38,792 nucleotides of DNA from Hymenobacter negativus (GTDB taxonomy: Bacteria > Bacteroidota > Bacteroidia > Cytophagales > Hymenobacteraceae), in contig NZ_JAGETZ010000026.1 of the NCBI RefSeq assembly GCF_017571495.1, positions 1 to 38,792 of the forward strand, in the 5' to 3' direction. Each line of letters starts with the position of its first letter. Position 1 is the stretch's first letter. The position numbers were made by a program, and so were the translations under genes. Below the pieces are notes generated by a model. The model did not search any database, was not told the origin of the DNA, and saw nothing but the letters and a program-made list of their open reading frames with translations. Shown here piece by piece: positions 1-9,000 of this stretch.

Positions 1-50
1 ACCTCATGATGTGATGTAACAGGCGATGCCCAAATAACACCCGGTAATTT

Positions 51-70
51 AGACCACCGTTTTCGTGAAC
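51..70 (+). repeat. Recurring intergenic motif ACCGTTTNNNTGAAC, copy 1
   Basis: The sequence AGACCACCGTTTTCGTGAAC lies upstream of the first small ORF. Near-identical copies sit at 38711-38730 (2 of 20 bases differ), and shorter relatives at 449-464, 30198-30213 and 30671-30690. The match to the right-end copy extends leftward through TAATT. All copies are intergenic. The function is unknown; an operator or promoter element is possible. Confidence 0.5.
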
Positions 71-141
71 TCACGCAATATGTTTTTAGGCGTTCAAGAG
101 CAAAAGCGACCGGTTTAAGTCCGGCATTAATTTTTCATTAA

Positions 142-420
142 ATGCCCCGGTCGTTATTAGACTTTACGCCTTTGATGCTCTCCGAGATGGTTGGGGTAGT
201 AGACCTAACCCCATTATTCTGGCTGCTCGCATTCGTTATCCTATCAGTGGCAACAATGCTTGGGTTTTATGGGGCTCGCTTTGTGCGTATGCCGAGCCGC
301 ACACGCACAGTCGTTGGTGCCGTGCTGCTGGTATTTGCCCTTATGTTGGGAGTCGTCGCGATTGATATTGTTTATCAAATCATGGGGCAAAGTGGTTCGC
401 TCCTCTGGCCCGACACCTAG
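142..420 (+). CDS. Small hypothetical membrane protein
   Basis: This 92-residue ORF starts at ATG 142 and has two hydrophobic stretches, at roughly residues 25-45 and 57-78, separated by a basic loop containing ARFVRMPSRTRT. That fits a two-span inner-membrane protein. I recognise no family. Codon use is less GC-biased than in the biosynthetic genes. It is preceded by the palindromic motif at 51-70 and by a related GACCGGTTTAAGTCCGG sequence around 108-124. It stands alone and I cannot link it to the downstream clusters. Confidence 0.5.
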   Translation: MPRSLLDFTPLMLSEMVGVVDLTPLFWLLAFVILSVATMLGFYGARFVRMPSRTRTVVGAVLLVFALMLGVVAIDIVYQIMGQSGSLLWPDT

Positions 421-448
421 GAACAGAAACGAGTCGAGAGACTCGAAG

Positions 449-464
449 GACCGTTTAGATGAAC
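449..464 (+). repeat. Recurring intergenic motif, copy 2
   Basis: GACCGTTTAGATGAAC lies between the two small left-end ORFs and matches the core of the motif at 51-70, 30671-30690 and 38711-38730. Confidence 0.45.
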
Positions 465-508
465 TGTAAGTGGATAGCTATTTTCTCACGTTCAATTCAA
501 GTAGACAC

Positions 509-697
509 ATGCTAACAATACTTAAGAAAAATAGGAAAACAACTCTATTGCTGATCGTATTATTCTTCATTGTAACCTATCATTTCATTCTAGTCGCTTT
601 GTATGTAAGTAGCCTTGATTATGTGGGAAATAAGCACGGAGACGCCGGTTTTCATTTTTTTCTTATGCTTCAATATTGTGCGCTATTTGGGGTGTAA
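509..697 (+). CDS. Small hypothetical membrane protein
   Basis: A 62-residue ORF from ATG 509; a GTG at 470 would add 13 residues. A basic start (KKNRKTT) is followed by one strong hydrophobic segment at about residues 12-32, then a weaker one near the C-terminus. It is AT-rich compared with the rest of the window, like the flanking intergenic DNA. No family is recognised. It could be a genuine single-span membrane peptide or a chance ORF in low-GC sequence. Confidence 0.3.
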   Translation: MLTILKKNRKTTLLLIVLFFIVTYHFILVALYVSSLDYVGNKHGDAGFHFFLMLQYCALFGV

Positions 698-1212
698 TAA
701 GGCTGTTAGGCTCTAAGACTATCATTATGAAAATAACATCTATTATTCTAATAACATAAAAATTTGATAATTTTTATGTTTGTGATTTATATACTAAGCC
801 TTGGTCAAAATATAAATTTTAACTTCCGATACGATTATCACGTGTATTTGTCTGTAACGCCATTTATTGTAAAAAAATATTATCTATTAACATAATCAAT
901 GTATTAGTATTAACGTCAATACCCCTTGTTGACACTTATATATGACGTGGGTTTTGCTTTCTCAACGACGCACGAGGGGCCCCTGGTTGGGCATTATTAC
1001 CTCGACCAAGTGTCGGTCTTGGAACTGAATTCAGAATAAACCTCTTAATTTTAAACGGAATACGTTTAAAGAACACTTTGTTTAAACGCGTGAAGTCCAC
1101 TTAAAATCAAACGAACCCTCTAGTTGAGCCACCTGCGTGGTGCTCGTGAGCCTATAGCATTATTTAACAGGGCCCAAACAGCGAAAGGCGGCTTTGGGGA
1201 GACCTTGCCAGG
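698..1212. other. AT-rich intergenic region, no gene seen
   Basis: No convincing coding region is present. Base composition is clearly more AT-rich than the window average, especially 720-930. The only structure I see is the palindromic repeat at 1042-1074. It lies next to mobile-element remnants, so horizontally acquired or decayed DNA is plausible. Confidence 0.6.
1042..1074 (+). repeat. Palindromic intergenic repeat TTAAACG-N5-CGTTTAA, copy 1
   Basis: A 33-base stretch whose centre is an inverted repeat, TTAAACG GAATA CGTTTAA. The same 33 bases recur in the same orientation at 38255-38287 with three differences. Both copies end in AAAGAAC. They could be operator sites or members of a genome-wide intergenic repeat. 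Confidence 0.6.
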
Positions 1213-1236
1213 GCTTTCAACACTCTTGTTGAAAGC
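1213..1236. repeat. Hairpin GCTTTCAAC-N6-GTTGAAAGC
   Basis: A perfect 9-bp inverted repeat with a 6-base loop. No T-tract follows, so terminator function is uncertain. It sits at the edge of the mobile-element debris. Confidence 0.4.
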
Positions 1237-1488
1237 GCGTTTCCGCTGCGCGTGGCTCTACGGGTCCTTCTTCCAAAAGAGCAGGTTTACACGCTAAGTC
1301 TGGTACGTGACCAACGCACGGTACCCCGACTATTATATTCGGAGTATTCTGGCTGTTCCATGCCACGGCCCTGGGTACACACCGCGATTGCCGATGGCAC
1401 CCAGAGCAACTACTGCATCGTCTCAAAAAGTACGCGTGGCTCTTGCACAGCGAACGGCGCAAGGAGTTGGTCAGTGTAGACAGTATCA

Positions 1489-1725
1489 TTGGCCTTGGTT
1501 AAACTCGGTTACGCCCGTGTTAGCACCAGTGAACAAGTGCTTGCTGGAGCTGCAACTCTACGCTCTGCGCCAGGCCTGTTGCGAGCACCTATTCACCGAC
1601 ACCATATCAGGGATGCAGGCCCACAAGCCCAACTGCTGGCTTACGCCTGGCCCGGCGATACCGTCGTCACCTAGTGGCTCGATCGGCTGGGCCGCTCTAC
1701 CAAGCACCTGATTGAGGTGGGAGAG
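1489..1725 (+). pseudogene. Broken serine recombinase (resolvase/invertase), N-terminal part
   Basis: The first frame reads LVKLGYARVSTSEQ, the hallmark N-terminus of serine recombinases, including the catalytic Ser region. A shift into a second frame continues with LELQLYALRQACCEHLFTD and then TISG. A return to the first frame gives LLAYAWPGDTVVT, a TAG stop, then WLDRLGRSTKHLIEVG. Together these cover the resolvase catalytic domain in the right order, but with two frameshifts and an in-frame stop. No DNA-binding domain is recognisable downstream. It is therefore a decayed mobile-element gene, and the family assignment is strong despite the breaks. Confidence 0.8.
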
Positions 1726-2332
1726 TACGGCGAATGGCGAGAGCGTGGTCAGGGTAGCAGCTTGCTGCTCGGGCGTCCACCGGGTGCCAGGTACTGGGAG
1801 AGGTGCAGGTAATAGAAGACCGACGCCGGCTTGAGGCGCTGGCTACTCAGGCGCACCGCCCCTGGTAGAGACGTCTGCTGTAAATGGTTTGAACCGGCCG
1901 CTGCCCAGTTGCTCGCAAATAATAGCGGGCATTGGCGTAGCGCTGCTGCAAATTCATCAGGTCCCAGTCCCAATTTGGCCGTGTTCATGAAAGGTGAAAC
2001 GGTGGATCAAAATAGTGCCAGGCAGCGAATGGTGTCTGTGGCGGACTTAGCAGCATGGGCCAATGATGTGGTGCCCAAGTCAGGCCTGACTATCGCCCTT
2101 TCTCATCGTGGATGAGTTACAAGCGGCAATCTACACCTAATGGGTATGGGCCATTACCTTCTGGTGCTGGACCCAGTGCTGGCCCTTCGGCGCAGGATTC
2201 TCGGCCTGGATACTCACAAGTTTGTATGTGCTGCTCCAACACTTGCGGCGAGCGGCATCTGAATGGGCCGCGATAAACGGCATCAGCTCTTGCAAACGCA
2301 CAACTTGATGCTGCGCCAAAAGCAGTCAATGT
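1726..2332. other. Unassigned debris between mobile-element remnants
   Basis: Short overlapping ORFs occur on both strands but none has a clean start, a family match or a length that convinces me. A minus-strand reading around 1780-1985 changes frame (for example ARYYLRATGQRP in one frame and SVFYYLHLSQYLAPG in another), which looks like a decayed gene of unknown identity. I treat the interval as degraded accessory DNA. Confidence 0.4.
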
Positions 2333-2381
2333 CAAAAACGACGAATTCTGCGCATCGCCTGCGCAGAATTTGTCGTTTTTG
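2333..2381. repeat. Long hairpin, 22-bp arms with 5-base loop
   Basis: The arms are CAAAAACGACGAATTCTGCG plus CA (2333-2354) and their reverse complement at 2360-2381, around the loop TCGCC. The only imperfection would be a G-U pair in RNA. It could be a bidirectional terminator, an IS end or a repetitive palindrome. It lies between the recombinase and transposase remnants. Confidence 0.65.
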
Positions 2382-2413
2382 GTGGATGTCATGCTTACAA
2401 CGCCACAACAGGC

Positions 2414-2655
2414 GTGAGGATGCGGCATTACATACGTATGCACAGGCTGGGCTTTGGCTACTTAGTCTTATTGACTGATGCCTATTCGAAACGCATTGCG
2501 GGATTGGCTACTGCCTGCACTCGCTGCTCACGGTGGGTGCGCGCTGAAAGCGTTAGAAACGCGCAAAGCGAGCAACCTTGCCCCCGCCTCCCTAAGTCAC
2601 CACTCGGACCGGGACCGTCGATTTCGGATTGGCTACTTAGAGGCTACCAAAACAG
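2414..2655 (+). pseudogene. IS3-family transposase (orfB, DDE) fragment
   Basis: One frame carries GFGYLVLLTDAYSKRIAG, typical of the region around the second catalytic Asp of IS3/IS150-type orfB transposases (usually YLSLITDAYSKKIVG). A second frame continues with LAAHGGCALKAL and then LSHHSDRDRRFRIGYLEA, matching the conserved HHSDRG-QY region. The fragment has at least one frameshift and lacks both the N-terminal part and the final catalytic Glu. It ends beside the LanC-like stop codon, so an insertion event bordered the cluster here. Confidence 0.75.
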
Positions 2656-2661
2656 CTTGGG

Positions 2662-3867
2662 CTATAGTACAATTTCATCCCATTTCAACTCTTTTTCGGT
2701 CATAGCAGAAAGTAGCACCAGTCCCACCCCTACCAATCCTTGTAGTAAATCGCCTAGGCGATTGTTATAGATGTCATTGGCTAGTTCCTGACGCAGCCAT
2801 TGCTGTGTTTGAGTGAGCCAATAAATTTGCCCCCGCTGGTAGGCTTCGTTCCCACTTAGTTGGCAAAGCTTGTGATATATATGTGCTAATCCTGCGGCTC
2901 CACTTTCGAGCTGCGAACTCACTACTTCGGTATTATCGCTCGTGGTGCGAAGTAACGTATTTAACCCAACCAGTTCAGCAATATTTAGTAGGTCAGGGTC
3001 TTGTGATAAGCTGTGCGCTTTGTAGAGCAGAAATGATTGCCCAATGTCGCCCCGTCGCCAGCTTAGCTCCGAGCTAAAGGTGGTTTCCTTTAGCTGGTTG
3101 TGCACCTGGTAAGGGAAAACGGAGTACTGCTGCTCGGAGAAGTCGATATTTCGCTTCGTTGCCAAGATGCGCTGAATGCCGATATGTATTCGCTGTTTGC
3201 TTTCAGTGTCTGAAACACCTGCGTGACACAGGTTGATAAGCACCAGAAGCTCGTCGGCCAGCCCGGCTGAGAGGCCCAGTTGTAACGGCTCCGCGTAAGT
3301 GAATAGAACCGGCATTGCTAGTAGCTGGCGAAGACAATTGCTAACAAACGGAATCGAGGGACGCAGTGCGAAGTATCGTACTATCCGAAAGAAATTGCTA
3401 CGACTGGTTTCGTCACTGCGCTGGAGCAGACGGAGTGCCTCTGCCTGTAAAGCCTGGTCGAGGCGGGCCAGGGTGGCCTGGCTGGCAGTAGTCAAGAAGC
3501 CTGCGGGCGCAGGCTGGCTGCTTAGCCACGCAGCCATGCAAACCTGGTTCAGTGCTGGGCCCGTCCACACCTCGACCGGGTGCTGGTCGAGGTGTGCAAT
3601 CAACTGGTCGAACGAGCGATGAGCTAAAAGGGCGTGCTCTCGGCCAATAGCCTTGTATACACAGTAATGGTAAATGGCAATGCCGAACAAATCTGGCGGG
3701 GCGGCGCTGGCCGGTGAGGTGCTGGTGAGCACCTGGTGTACTTCCTGCCAGCTTTGCGCGACGGTTAACGGCCGGTTTTGCATGGCAAAAACGTCGGTTG
3801 GGAAGCGGCCCGACGGGTAATTGGTAGAGGAGGACTCTTGCATTCCCATGGGATGGTTGGCTTTCAT
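2662..3867 (-). CDS. LanC-like lanthionine cyclase homologue lacking zinc ligands
   Basis: This 401-residue protein (ATG at 3867; an upstream TTG at 3882 or later ATGs are possible) has the length and spaced helical-repeat motifs of LanC cyclases. The C-terminal LLQGLVGVGLVLLSA block is typical of Bacteroidetes members. In active LanC, zinc is held by Cys in SWCYG and by Cys-His in the CHG motif, with a catalytic His in GLAHG. Here those read SWRRG (Arg271-Arg272), LESGAAGLAHIY (Glu321-Ser322) and GLSAG (Ala201). All expected ligands are gone while the surrounding sequence is kept and the frame is open. It probably cannot activate thiols and may act as a scaffold or peptide-binding partner. 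It lies 85 bases downstream of the Cys-free precursor on the same strand. Confidence 0.85.
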   Translation of the reverse strand: MKANHPMGMQESSSTNYPSGRFPTDVFAMQNRPLTVAQSWQEVHQVLTSTSPASAAPPDLFGIAIYHYCVYKAIGREHALLAHRSFDQLIAHLDQHPVEVWTGPALNQVCMAAWLSSQPAPAGFLTTASQATLARLDQALQAEALRLLQRSDETSRSNFFRIVRYFALRPSIPFVSNCLRQLLAMPVLFTYAEPLQLGLSAGLADELLVLINLCHAGVSDTESKQRIHIGIQRILATKRNIDFSEQQYSVFPYQVHNQLKETTFSSELSWRRGDIGQSFLLYKAHSLSQDPDLLNIAELVGLNTLLRTTSDNTEVVSSQLESGAAGLAHIYHKLCQLSGNEAYQRGQIYWLTQTQQWLRQELANDIYNNRLGDLLQGLVGVGLVLLSAMTEKELKWDEIVL

Positions 3868-3952
3868 GTGAATGACGAGCAAAGAGTAAGCGAAGCGAAA
3901 ATCTGCCCGGCCCTGGCAGCCCGGCCCTCAAGCTGGGCTGTCAGGCCGACAC

Positions 3953-4084
3953 CTACATGCCAAAAACACTCGAGGTTTCGATAATGGTGCTGGTGGCGAA
4001 TTTGGACGTGGTGCCTTGCTTGGTGAAGCGCGTTACAATCGTTTTTTGCAGTTTGAATTTGGCGGTCGAGTTGAGGTTTTTCAT
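3953..4084 (-). CDS. Cys-free class I lanthipeptide-type precursor
   Basis: A 43-residue peptide starting at ATG 4084. The leader-like part KFKLQKTIVTRF resembles the L-L-K-x-T-I-x-x-L/F leader motif of Bacteroidetes class I lanthipeptide precursors. The remaining TKQGTTSKFATSTIIETSS and VFGM contains ten Ser/Thr residues and no Cys; the whole peptide has no Cys. It is followed on the same strand by the LanC-like gene and preceded by a near-consensus promoter at 4139-4169. LanB could dehydrate the Ser/Thr residues, but without Cys no lanthionine can form within the peptide, which matches the loss of the LanC active site. The assignment rests on the leader, size and context. Confidence 0.75.
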   Translation of the reverse strand: MKNLNSTAKFKLQKTIVTRFTKQGTTSKFATSTIIETSSVFGM

Positions 4085-4138
4085 AGCGGTAAAAGTGAAG
4101 CGAGTGTGTGAGATGTGAGGTAGTTGCGTTGACTGGAA

Positions 4139-4169
4139 CAAACGTAGCGTACCGGGCTGCCTACCCAAA
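4139..4169 (-). promoter_or_regulatory. Bacteroidetes-type promoter for the precursor/LanC-like unit
   Basis: On the minus strand, TTTG (4169-4166) is followed after exactly 19 bases by TACGTTTG (4146-4139). This matches the Bacteroidetes primary-sigma consensus TTTG-N19-TAnnTTTG. Transcription would start near 4132, giving a leader of roughly 50 bases before ATG 4084. Confidence 0.7.
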
Positions 4170-4275
4170 AAGTATTACACCAACCCGGCTTTTTGAAGTA
4201 CCAAGCCGGCGATTGGGCGCCTTGGCATCAGAGGCTACTGGGAGCACTTGTTCGGCCTGTTCTATATTTGACCAG

Positions 4276-5313
4276 ATGCCAATAAATTCTCGAATCCCCC
4301 GGCTGTTCCTTACCCATTTTGCCGTGTGGCTGGGCTTTGCAGTTTATGAGCAGTCCGTCTTTCTGGTAGTTGGAAACTCAGCCTTCAACTTCTGGCAGGT
4401 GGTGCTGCTGTATGTGCTCAATGCAGGCCTGTTCTACAGTAACAGCGAGATGCTGTTTCGGTGGTACGCCCGGCGTCGCTACGTGCTCTATGGATTGGGG
4501 CTACTCACAGTGCTGGCCCTCTACACTCTGCTGCGATGCGTGCTGTATATCGATTTGTTTCCGAGCCAGACCGACCCGTCCATGCCGGCGATTGAGTCTT
4601 ATAAGCACTTCAGCATTCTGGCGCTTTACCGCGGTACCTTCTTCGTTGTAACCGGGGTAGGGTACTGGTTCGCCCGCCATGCCATTGGCCTGGAGAAGCA
4701 CAAGCGCGAGCAGGAACACCTCCTGCGCGAAACCGAGCGCAGCCTGTTGGAGTCTAATCTGGCTTTTTTGAAAAACCAGATAAATCCTCATTTTTTATTC
4801 AATTCGCTCAACTTTCTCTACGCTCAGGTATATCCCCATTCTGAAGACGCGGCTCGGGGCATTCTCTTGCTCTCGGATACCATGCGTTACGCTCTGCACG
4901 AAGAAATCAATGGCAAGGTGATGCTGGCGCACGAAGTCAAGCACCTAAACAACTACATTGAGATTAATCAGCTGCGATTCAATAATCAGTTGCAAATCGA
5001 TTTTCAGGTGATAGGAGGCATCCAGTTTTTGATGATACTGCCGCTGGTACTCATTACATTCGTAGAAAACTGCTTCAAGCACGGGGAACTAACTGACGCG
5101 TCCAATCCACTTACTATCCGCTTGGAAGTAGTACAAAACCAGCTTACTTTTTACACGCACAACAAGAAACGTCACGGGCCGAAGGAAAAAAGCACGGGGA
5201 TTGGTTTGGCCAATACCCGCCAACGGCTGGAGCTACTCTACCAAGGGCGCTACGAGCTAACCCTGGTTGATAACCCTGACGACTACATCTGTACTCTGAC
5301 CATTCTCCTGTAG
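4276..5313 (+). CDS. LytS-type sensor histidine kinase
   Basis: A 345-residue protein from ATG 4276 (the frame stays open to 4108, but the upstream part is polar and unlike the family). Four hydrophobic spans occupy about residues 10-135. They are followed by a coiled linker and the His_kinase motif NQINPHFLFNSLN with phospho-acceptor His172, then an HATPase domain with VENCFKHG and GIGLANTRQRL. Such kinases sense signals at the inner membrane and phosphorylate LytTR regulators. The partner gene begins 4 bases downstream. The pair is divergent from the precursor/LanC unit and convergent with LanB, so it is the likely local regulator. Confidence 0.9.
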   Translation: MPINSRIPRLFLTHFAVWLGFAVYEQSVFLVVGNSAFNFWQVVLLYVLNAGLFYSNSEMLFRWYARRRYVLYGLGLLTVLALYTLLRCVLYIDLFPSQTDPSMPAIESYKHFSILALYRGTFFVVTGVGYWFARHAIGLEKHKREQEHLLRETERSLLESNLAFLKNQINPHFLFNSLNFLYAQVYPHSEDAARGILLLSDTMRYALHEEINGKVMLAHEVKHLNNYIEINQLRFNNQLQIDFQVIGGIQFLMILPLVLITFVENCFKHGELTDASNPLTIRLEVVQNQLTFYTHNKKRHGPKEKSTGIGLANTRQRLELLYQGRYELTLVDNPDDYICTLTILL

Positions 5314-5317
5314 ACCA

Positions 5318-6049
5318 ATGATTTCATGCCTGATTGTAGATGATGAGCAAGGTGCTATTGACATTTTGCGGACCTTCATCGAGAAGACGCCCTTTCTGCG
5401 TTTGCAAGGCAGTACGACCAACCCTTTAGAGGCGCTCAGCCTCTTACAGCAACAGCCCGTCGACCTGATTTTCCTGGACATTCACATGCCCCAGCTTTCT
5501 GGCCTCGACTTCATGCACTTACTCAAGGGCAACACCAAGGTTATCCTTACCACGGCCTACAGCGAGTTTGCCGTGGAAGGCTTCGAGCGCGAGGCGCTCG
5601 ACTACCTGCTCAAGCCTATTGCCTTCGAGCGGTTCCTGAAAGCGGCTCAGAAGGCCCTCAACTCCAGCATCGAGCCTTCGGCCCGGTGGCAGTCGCCGGA
5701 TAAGGAAGACGACTACATCTTCGTAAAAACCGAGAGCAAGGGCAAGATGACGAAGGTCAACTTCGCGGACATCATGTATGTGGAGGGCATGAAAAATTAC
5801 CTGTCCATCAATACAAAGGAGGACCGGATTATCACGCTGCTCAACATCAAAGACTTGGAAGACCGACTGCCGGCCAAGCAGTTTATGCGGGTGCATAAAT
5901 CTTACATCGTGGCCCTAAGCAAGATTAAGGCCTTGGATGGCAACCAGATTCTGTTCACCGACATGAAAGCCTACGTCCCCTTGGGCGAGACGTATCGCCC
6001 CGCGTTTTTTGAGGCGTTGAACCAGAATATTATGGGGGGCAAGAAATAG
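5318..6049 (+). CDS. LytTR-family response regulator
   Basis: A 243-residue protein with an N-terminal receiver domain (acidic pocket VDDE, phospho-acceptor Asp54 in IFLDIHMP, Lys99 in LLKP). The C-terminal LytTR DNA-binding domain spans about residues 140-235, with the typical MYVEGMKNYLSI and FMRVHKSYIVAL blocks. It is co-transcribed with the sensor kinase. Its last 20 bases overlap the convergent 3' end of lanB. Likely targets are the two RiPP units on either side, but no experimental link is visible in sequence. Confidence 0.92.
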   Translation: MISCLIVDDEQGAIDILRTFIEKTPFLRLQGSTTNPLEALSLLQQQPVDLIFLDIHMPQLSGLDFMHLLKGNTKVILTTAYSEFAVEGFEREALDYLLKPIAFERFLKAAQKALNSSIEPSARWQSPDKEDDYIFVKTESKGKMTKVNFADIMYVEGMKNYLSINTKEDRIITLLNIKDLEDRLPAKQFMRVHKSYIVALSKIKALDGNQILFTDMKAYVPLGETYRPAFFEALNQNIMGGKK

Positions 6050-9000
6050 TGGACTTGCGCTGCCGCGCCTGGCAAGATTCGTAGTAGCGGTGCAGGAAAT
6101 CATACAGCACCAACTCGTGCAGGCGGGCATCGGCCGGAAACAGGCGGTTGAGGAGCATGTGGATATAGCTACCCAGCAGTTGGTCCAGCGGTACCTCCAG
6201 GGGCGCCAACTGGTCCAGCGCCCCGATGGCTTGCACAATACGGGCAAGCGGCGCGGGTACGGTGCACGGTACGGCGGAGGCTAGCAGCTGGTCGATAGCG
6301 GCGCGGTTGTGGCGGTACTTGGCATCCAACTGGCGTTTCAGGGTTTTACTCAGGCCAAATTCCTGGGCAAAGGATTGCTGCAGCCGTTGGAATAAGCCCG
6401 CGCGGCGGTCCAGGGAGTAGCCGAAGGCCGTCAGCAGCTCGTTGATGGCCCCTAAGCCCCACTGCCACAGTTCCTCCTGAGCCGGCTCGGTGGCAGCCAT
6501 ATAGTCGAGCAGAGCAGTGCTTTGGTAACAAAAGAGCTGTTCTGAGTACGCAATAGTGCGCGTGCCGTACCGCTCCAGCTCTCGTCGGTAAGTATCGGCC
6601 TGGACTTTCCACACCGCTTGCGGGCCGGTAAAATCCTGGAGGTAGTGGCTGATAAGCTGGATGATGGTTCCCACTTGGCTGGGGTTGGGCAGGTGCCAGC
6701 GCACGCGCAAGTGGTTGTCAGGGTCGGCGTAGCGAATGAAAAACCAGGTATCGACCAGCCCTTGCGCCTGTAGCTCGGCCGTGAGGGGCCGGATGACGTT
6801 CAGGAGCACTTGGTCGGCCACAAGCTGGCCGCAGTAGAGCTTGTAGTACAGCCACTCCGAGCCCAGTGAGAAATCGCGTTGTACTGGTTCGGCGGGGGTG
6901 GCCACTGCCCGGAGAGTCGGGTAGCAGGGGGCATTGCGGACCAGCAGGGCAATCAGCTGCGGTACGTATGGCCGGTTGGCCGCATCACGCACCGGGCTGG
7001 TGGCGGGGTCAAACAAAAACTCCTTGAGCTTAACGGTGGTCTGGTTTCGAACGGCCTCCAGCCAGAGCCTGACCAGGAACTCGTTGTCGGCATCAATGAA
7101 CAACTCGTTGTCGCCGTCGGTGAGGGTGAAAAAGCGTGGCAACTGCCACTGGGCGCGAAAATGGGCAATTCGCGGGGCATATTCGGCGGGAGATGCGGCC
7201 AACAGCGGCTGCAAGTCGGCTTGTTCGAACTGCCAAGCGGCTGCAGCCAGAACGACGTTGCCGCTCGTAAGGCGGGGCGTAAACTTGGCGTATAGTGACA
7301 CGCTTTGCCAACTAAAGCCCAGGTTGGGTTGAAGGTCTTGGGTTTGCAGGTCGCACAAGAACTGATATACCGGCAGCGCATCGCCCGTGAAATTGTGGGC
7401 TGTGCTCAGGCGCGGAATAATCACTTGGTTGGTTTTGTGGGAACGCAGCACGAATTGTCCTTGCCGGATGGACAAGCGCAGGTCCTGGACGTGGACCTGG
7501 GCGTCGGGCGGGCGCGTAGACTGCGCCAGGTAGGGAATTTCCAGGCTGCGGAAGCAGGGGCGCAGGAGCAAGTTGCCGGTGCGGCTGGCTGGAAAGTGGC
7601 AGATTTCGGCGAAGGCTACTTGGGGGTTGTGGGCCTGCTCCAGGTGGGTGATTTGCTGCACTAACTCTGCAATAGCAGAGTCAGCGTGGGCAAAGCGCCC
7701 CAGCAGATTTACTGCACTGGACCCGCCCACGCTTTCGAGCAGCACGCGCTCACCATCGATTGGGCGGAACATAATAGCCAGCGACGGTGGCAGGAGCTTG
7801 GCTACGGGTACAAACCCCTGGGCCTGAAGTGCTGCTACGGTGATGTCGATGCTGTAGGCGCGGTTACGCTCGGCCTCACGCAGCTTGTGGTACATGAAGT
7901 GCTGCACGTCGGTGTGGCGTAGCGTGCGCGGGGAAGCAGCGGGGGCATCTACCACCAAATCGTGGATAAAGGGGGAGTAACGGCTTTTGCCGTAGTCCGA
8001 GTATGACAGGCCGCTCTCGTTGTCGAGGGCTTCCAGCAGCGGCACTTCCTGCTCTTCGTAGCGTGCCTGAAACCGCTGGGTGAAATCGGACAGCCGCTCA
8101 TTACGGTGCGGTGGGGTGAGATAGGCAAGCACGTCGAGGGCAGCGAGCAATTCCACTTGCAAGTGGTTGCTGAGGGTGGCCGGCGCGTGGGGTGCCAAGC
8201 CTTGCACGGCATCGGTCTGAAATAGCTTACCCGGTTCGAGCGGTACGCCCAGGGGGGCCAAGGTTGCCACAATGCGCTCGTAGGCTGCCGCTGGGTTGGG
8301 ACTGGGATGGTCCAGGGCGCTTAGCTGGTGGTCGGCTTCGGCCAGTATGGCCCGGATGGCATCAATGGCGGCGTCGGGGGCGGTGGCGGAGAGCCGTGCC
8401 AGTACAGCCTGAATATGCGCGAGGAACTCCACGCCGGTCACGGTTGGCTCCAACTCACTCACCAATAGCTGGGCCTCAATCAGCTCGTTGATAAATTCGT
8501 CCGCGGCTTGCTGGTCTTCTTTGTCGGGGCTGAGCAGAGCGACCAGCGCTGGCAGCGTTGGGCCGGCCGGGGCGGCGGCCAGTACTTCCAGTAGGGCCGG
8601 CGAGGTCGCCACGGCATTAATCTGGTGTACCCGTAGCGCCTCGACGTAGTGGTATTCAATATAGCGTAGCTCGTCGCTGGTGCGGTAGAGGCTGGTATTA
8701 GGCCAGTAGCGCAGGTGCGGGCGGATGGCTGGGTGCCCGGTGAGCTGCTGGGCCAGGGCGCACAAGTAGTGCATATCGAGCCGGGTATGGCGCGCATTGT
8801 GGGCCGGGGCCAGGCGAATGTCGCTGGCAGCGCCCCACTGCACCACCGAGCAGCCTGCAAACAAACCAAACGGCGTACAGCGACTGGTGATACGCGCCCG
8901 GTACCGAGTGAGGGTGCCGGTGAGCTTAGCTACCTTGCGGGTATCGGTTAGCTCGCCTTGCTGCCACTTTTGGCATTCGTCGTGCAGCGCCGGCGACGCC

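Noticed and set aside
4263..4270. TATATTTG as a -7 element for the LytS-type kinase gene
   Set aside because: It matches TAnnTTTG, but there is no TTTG at the right upstream distance and transcription would start at or after the ATG.
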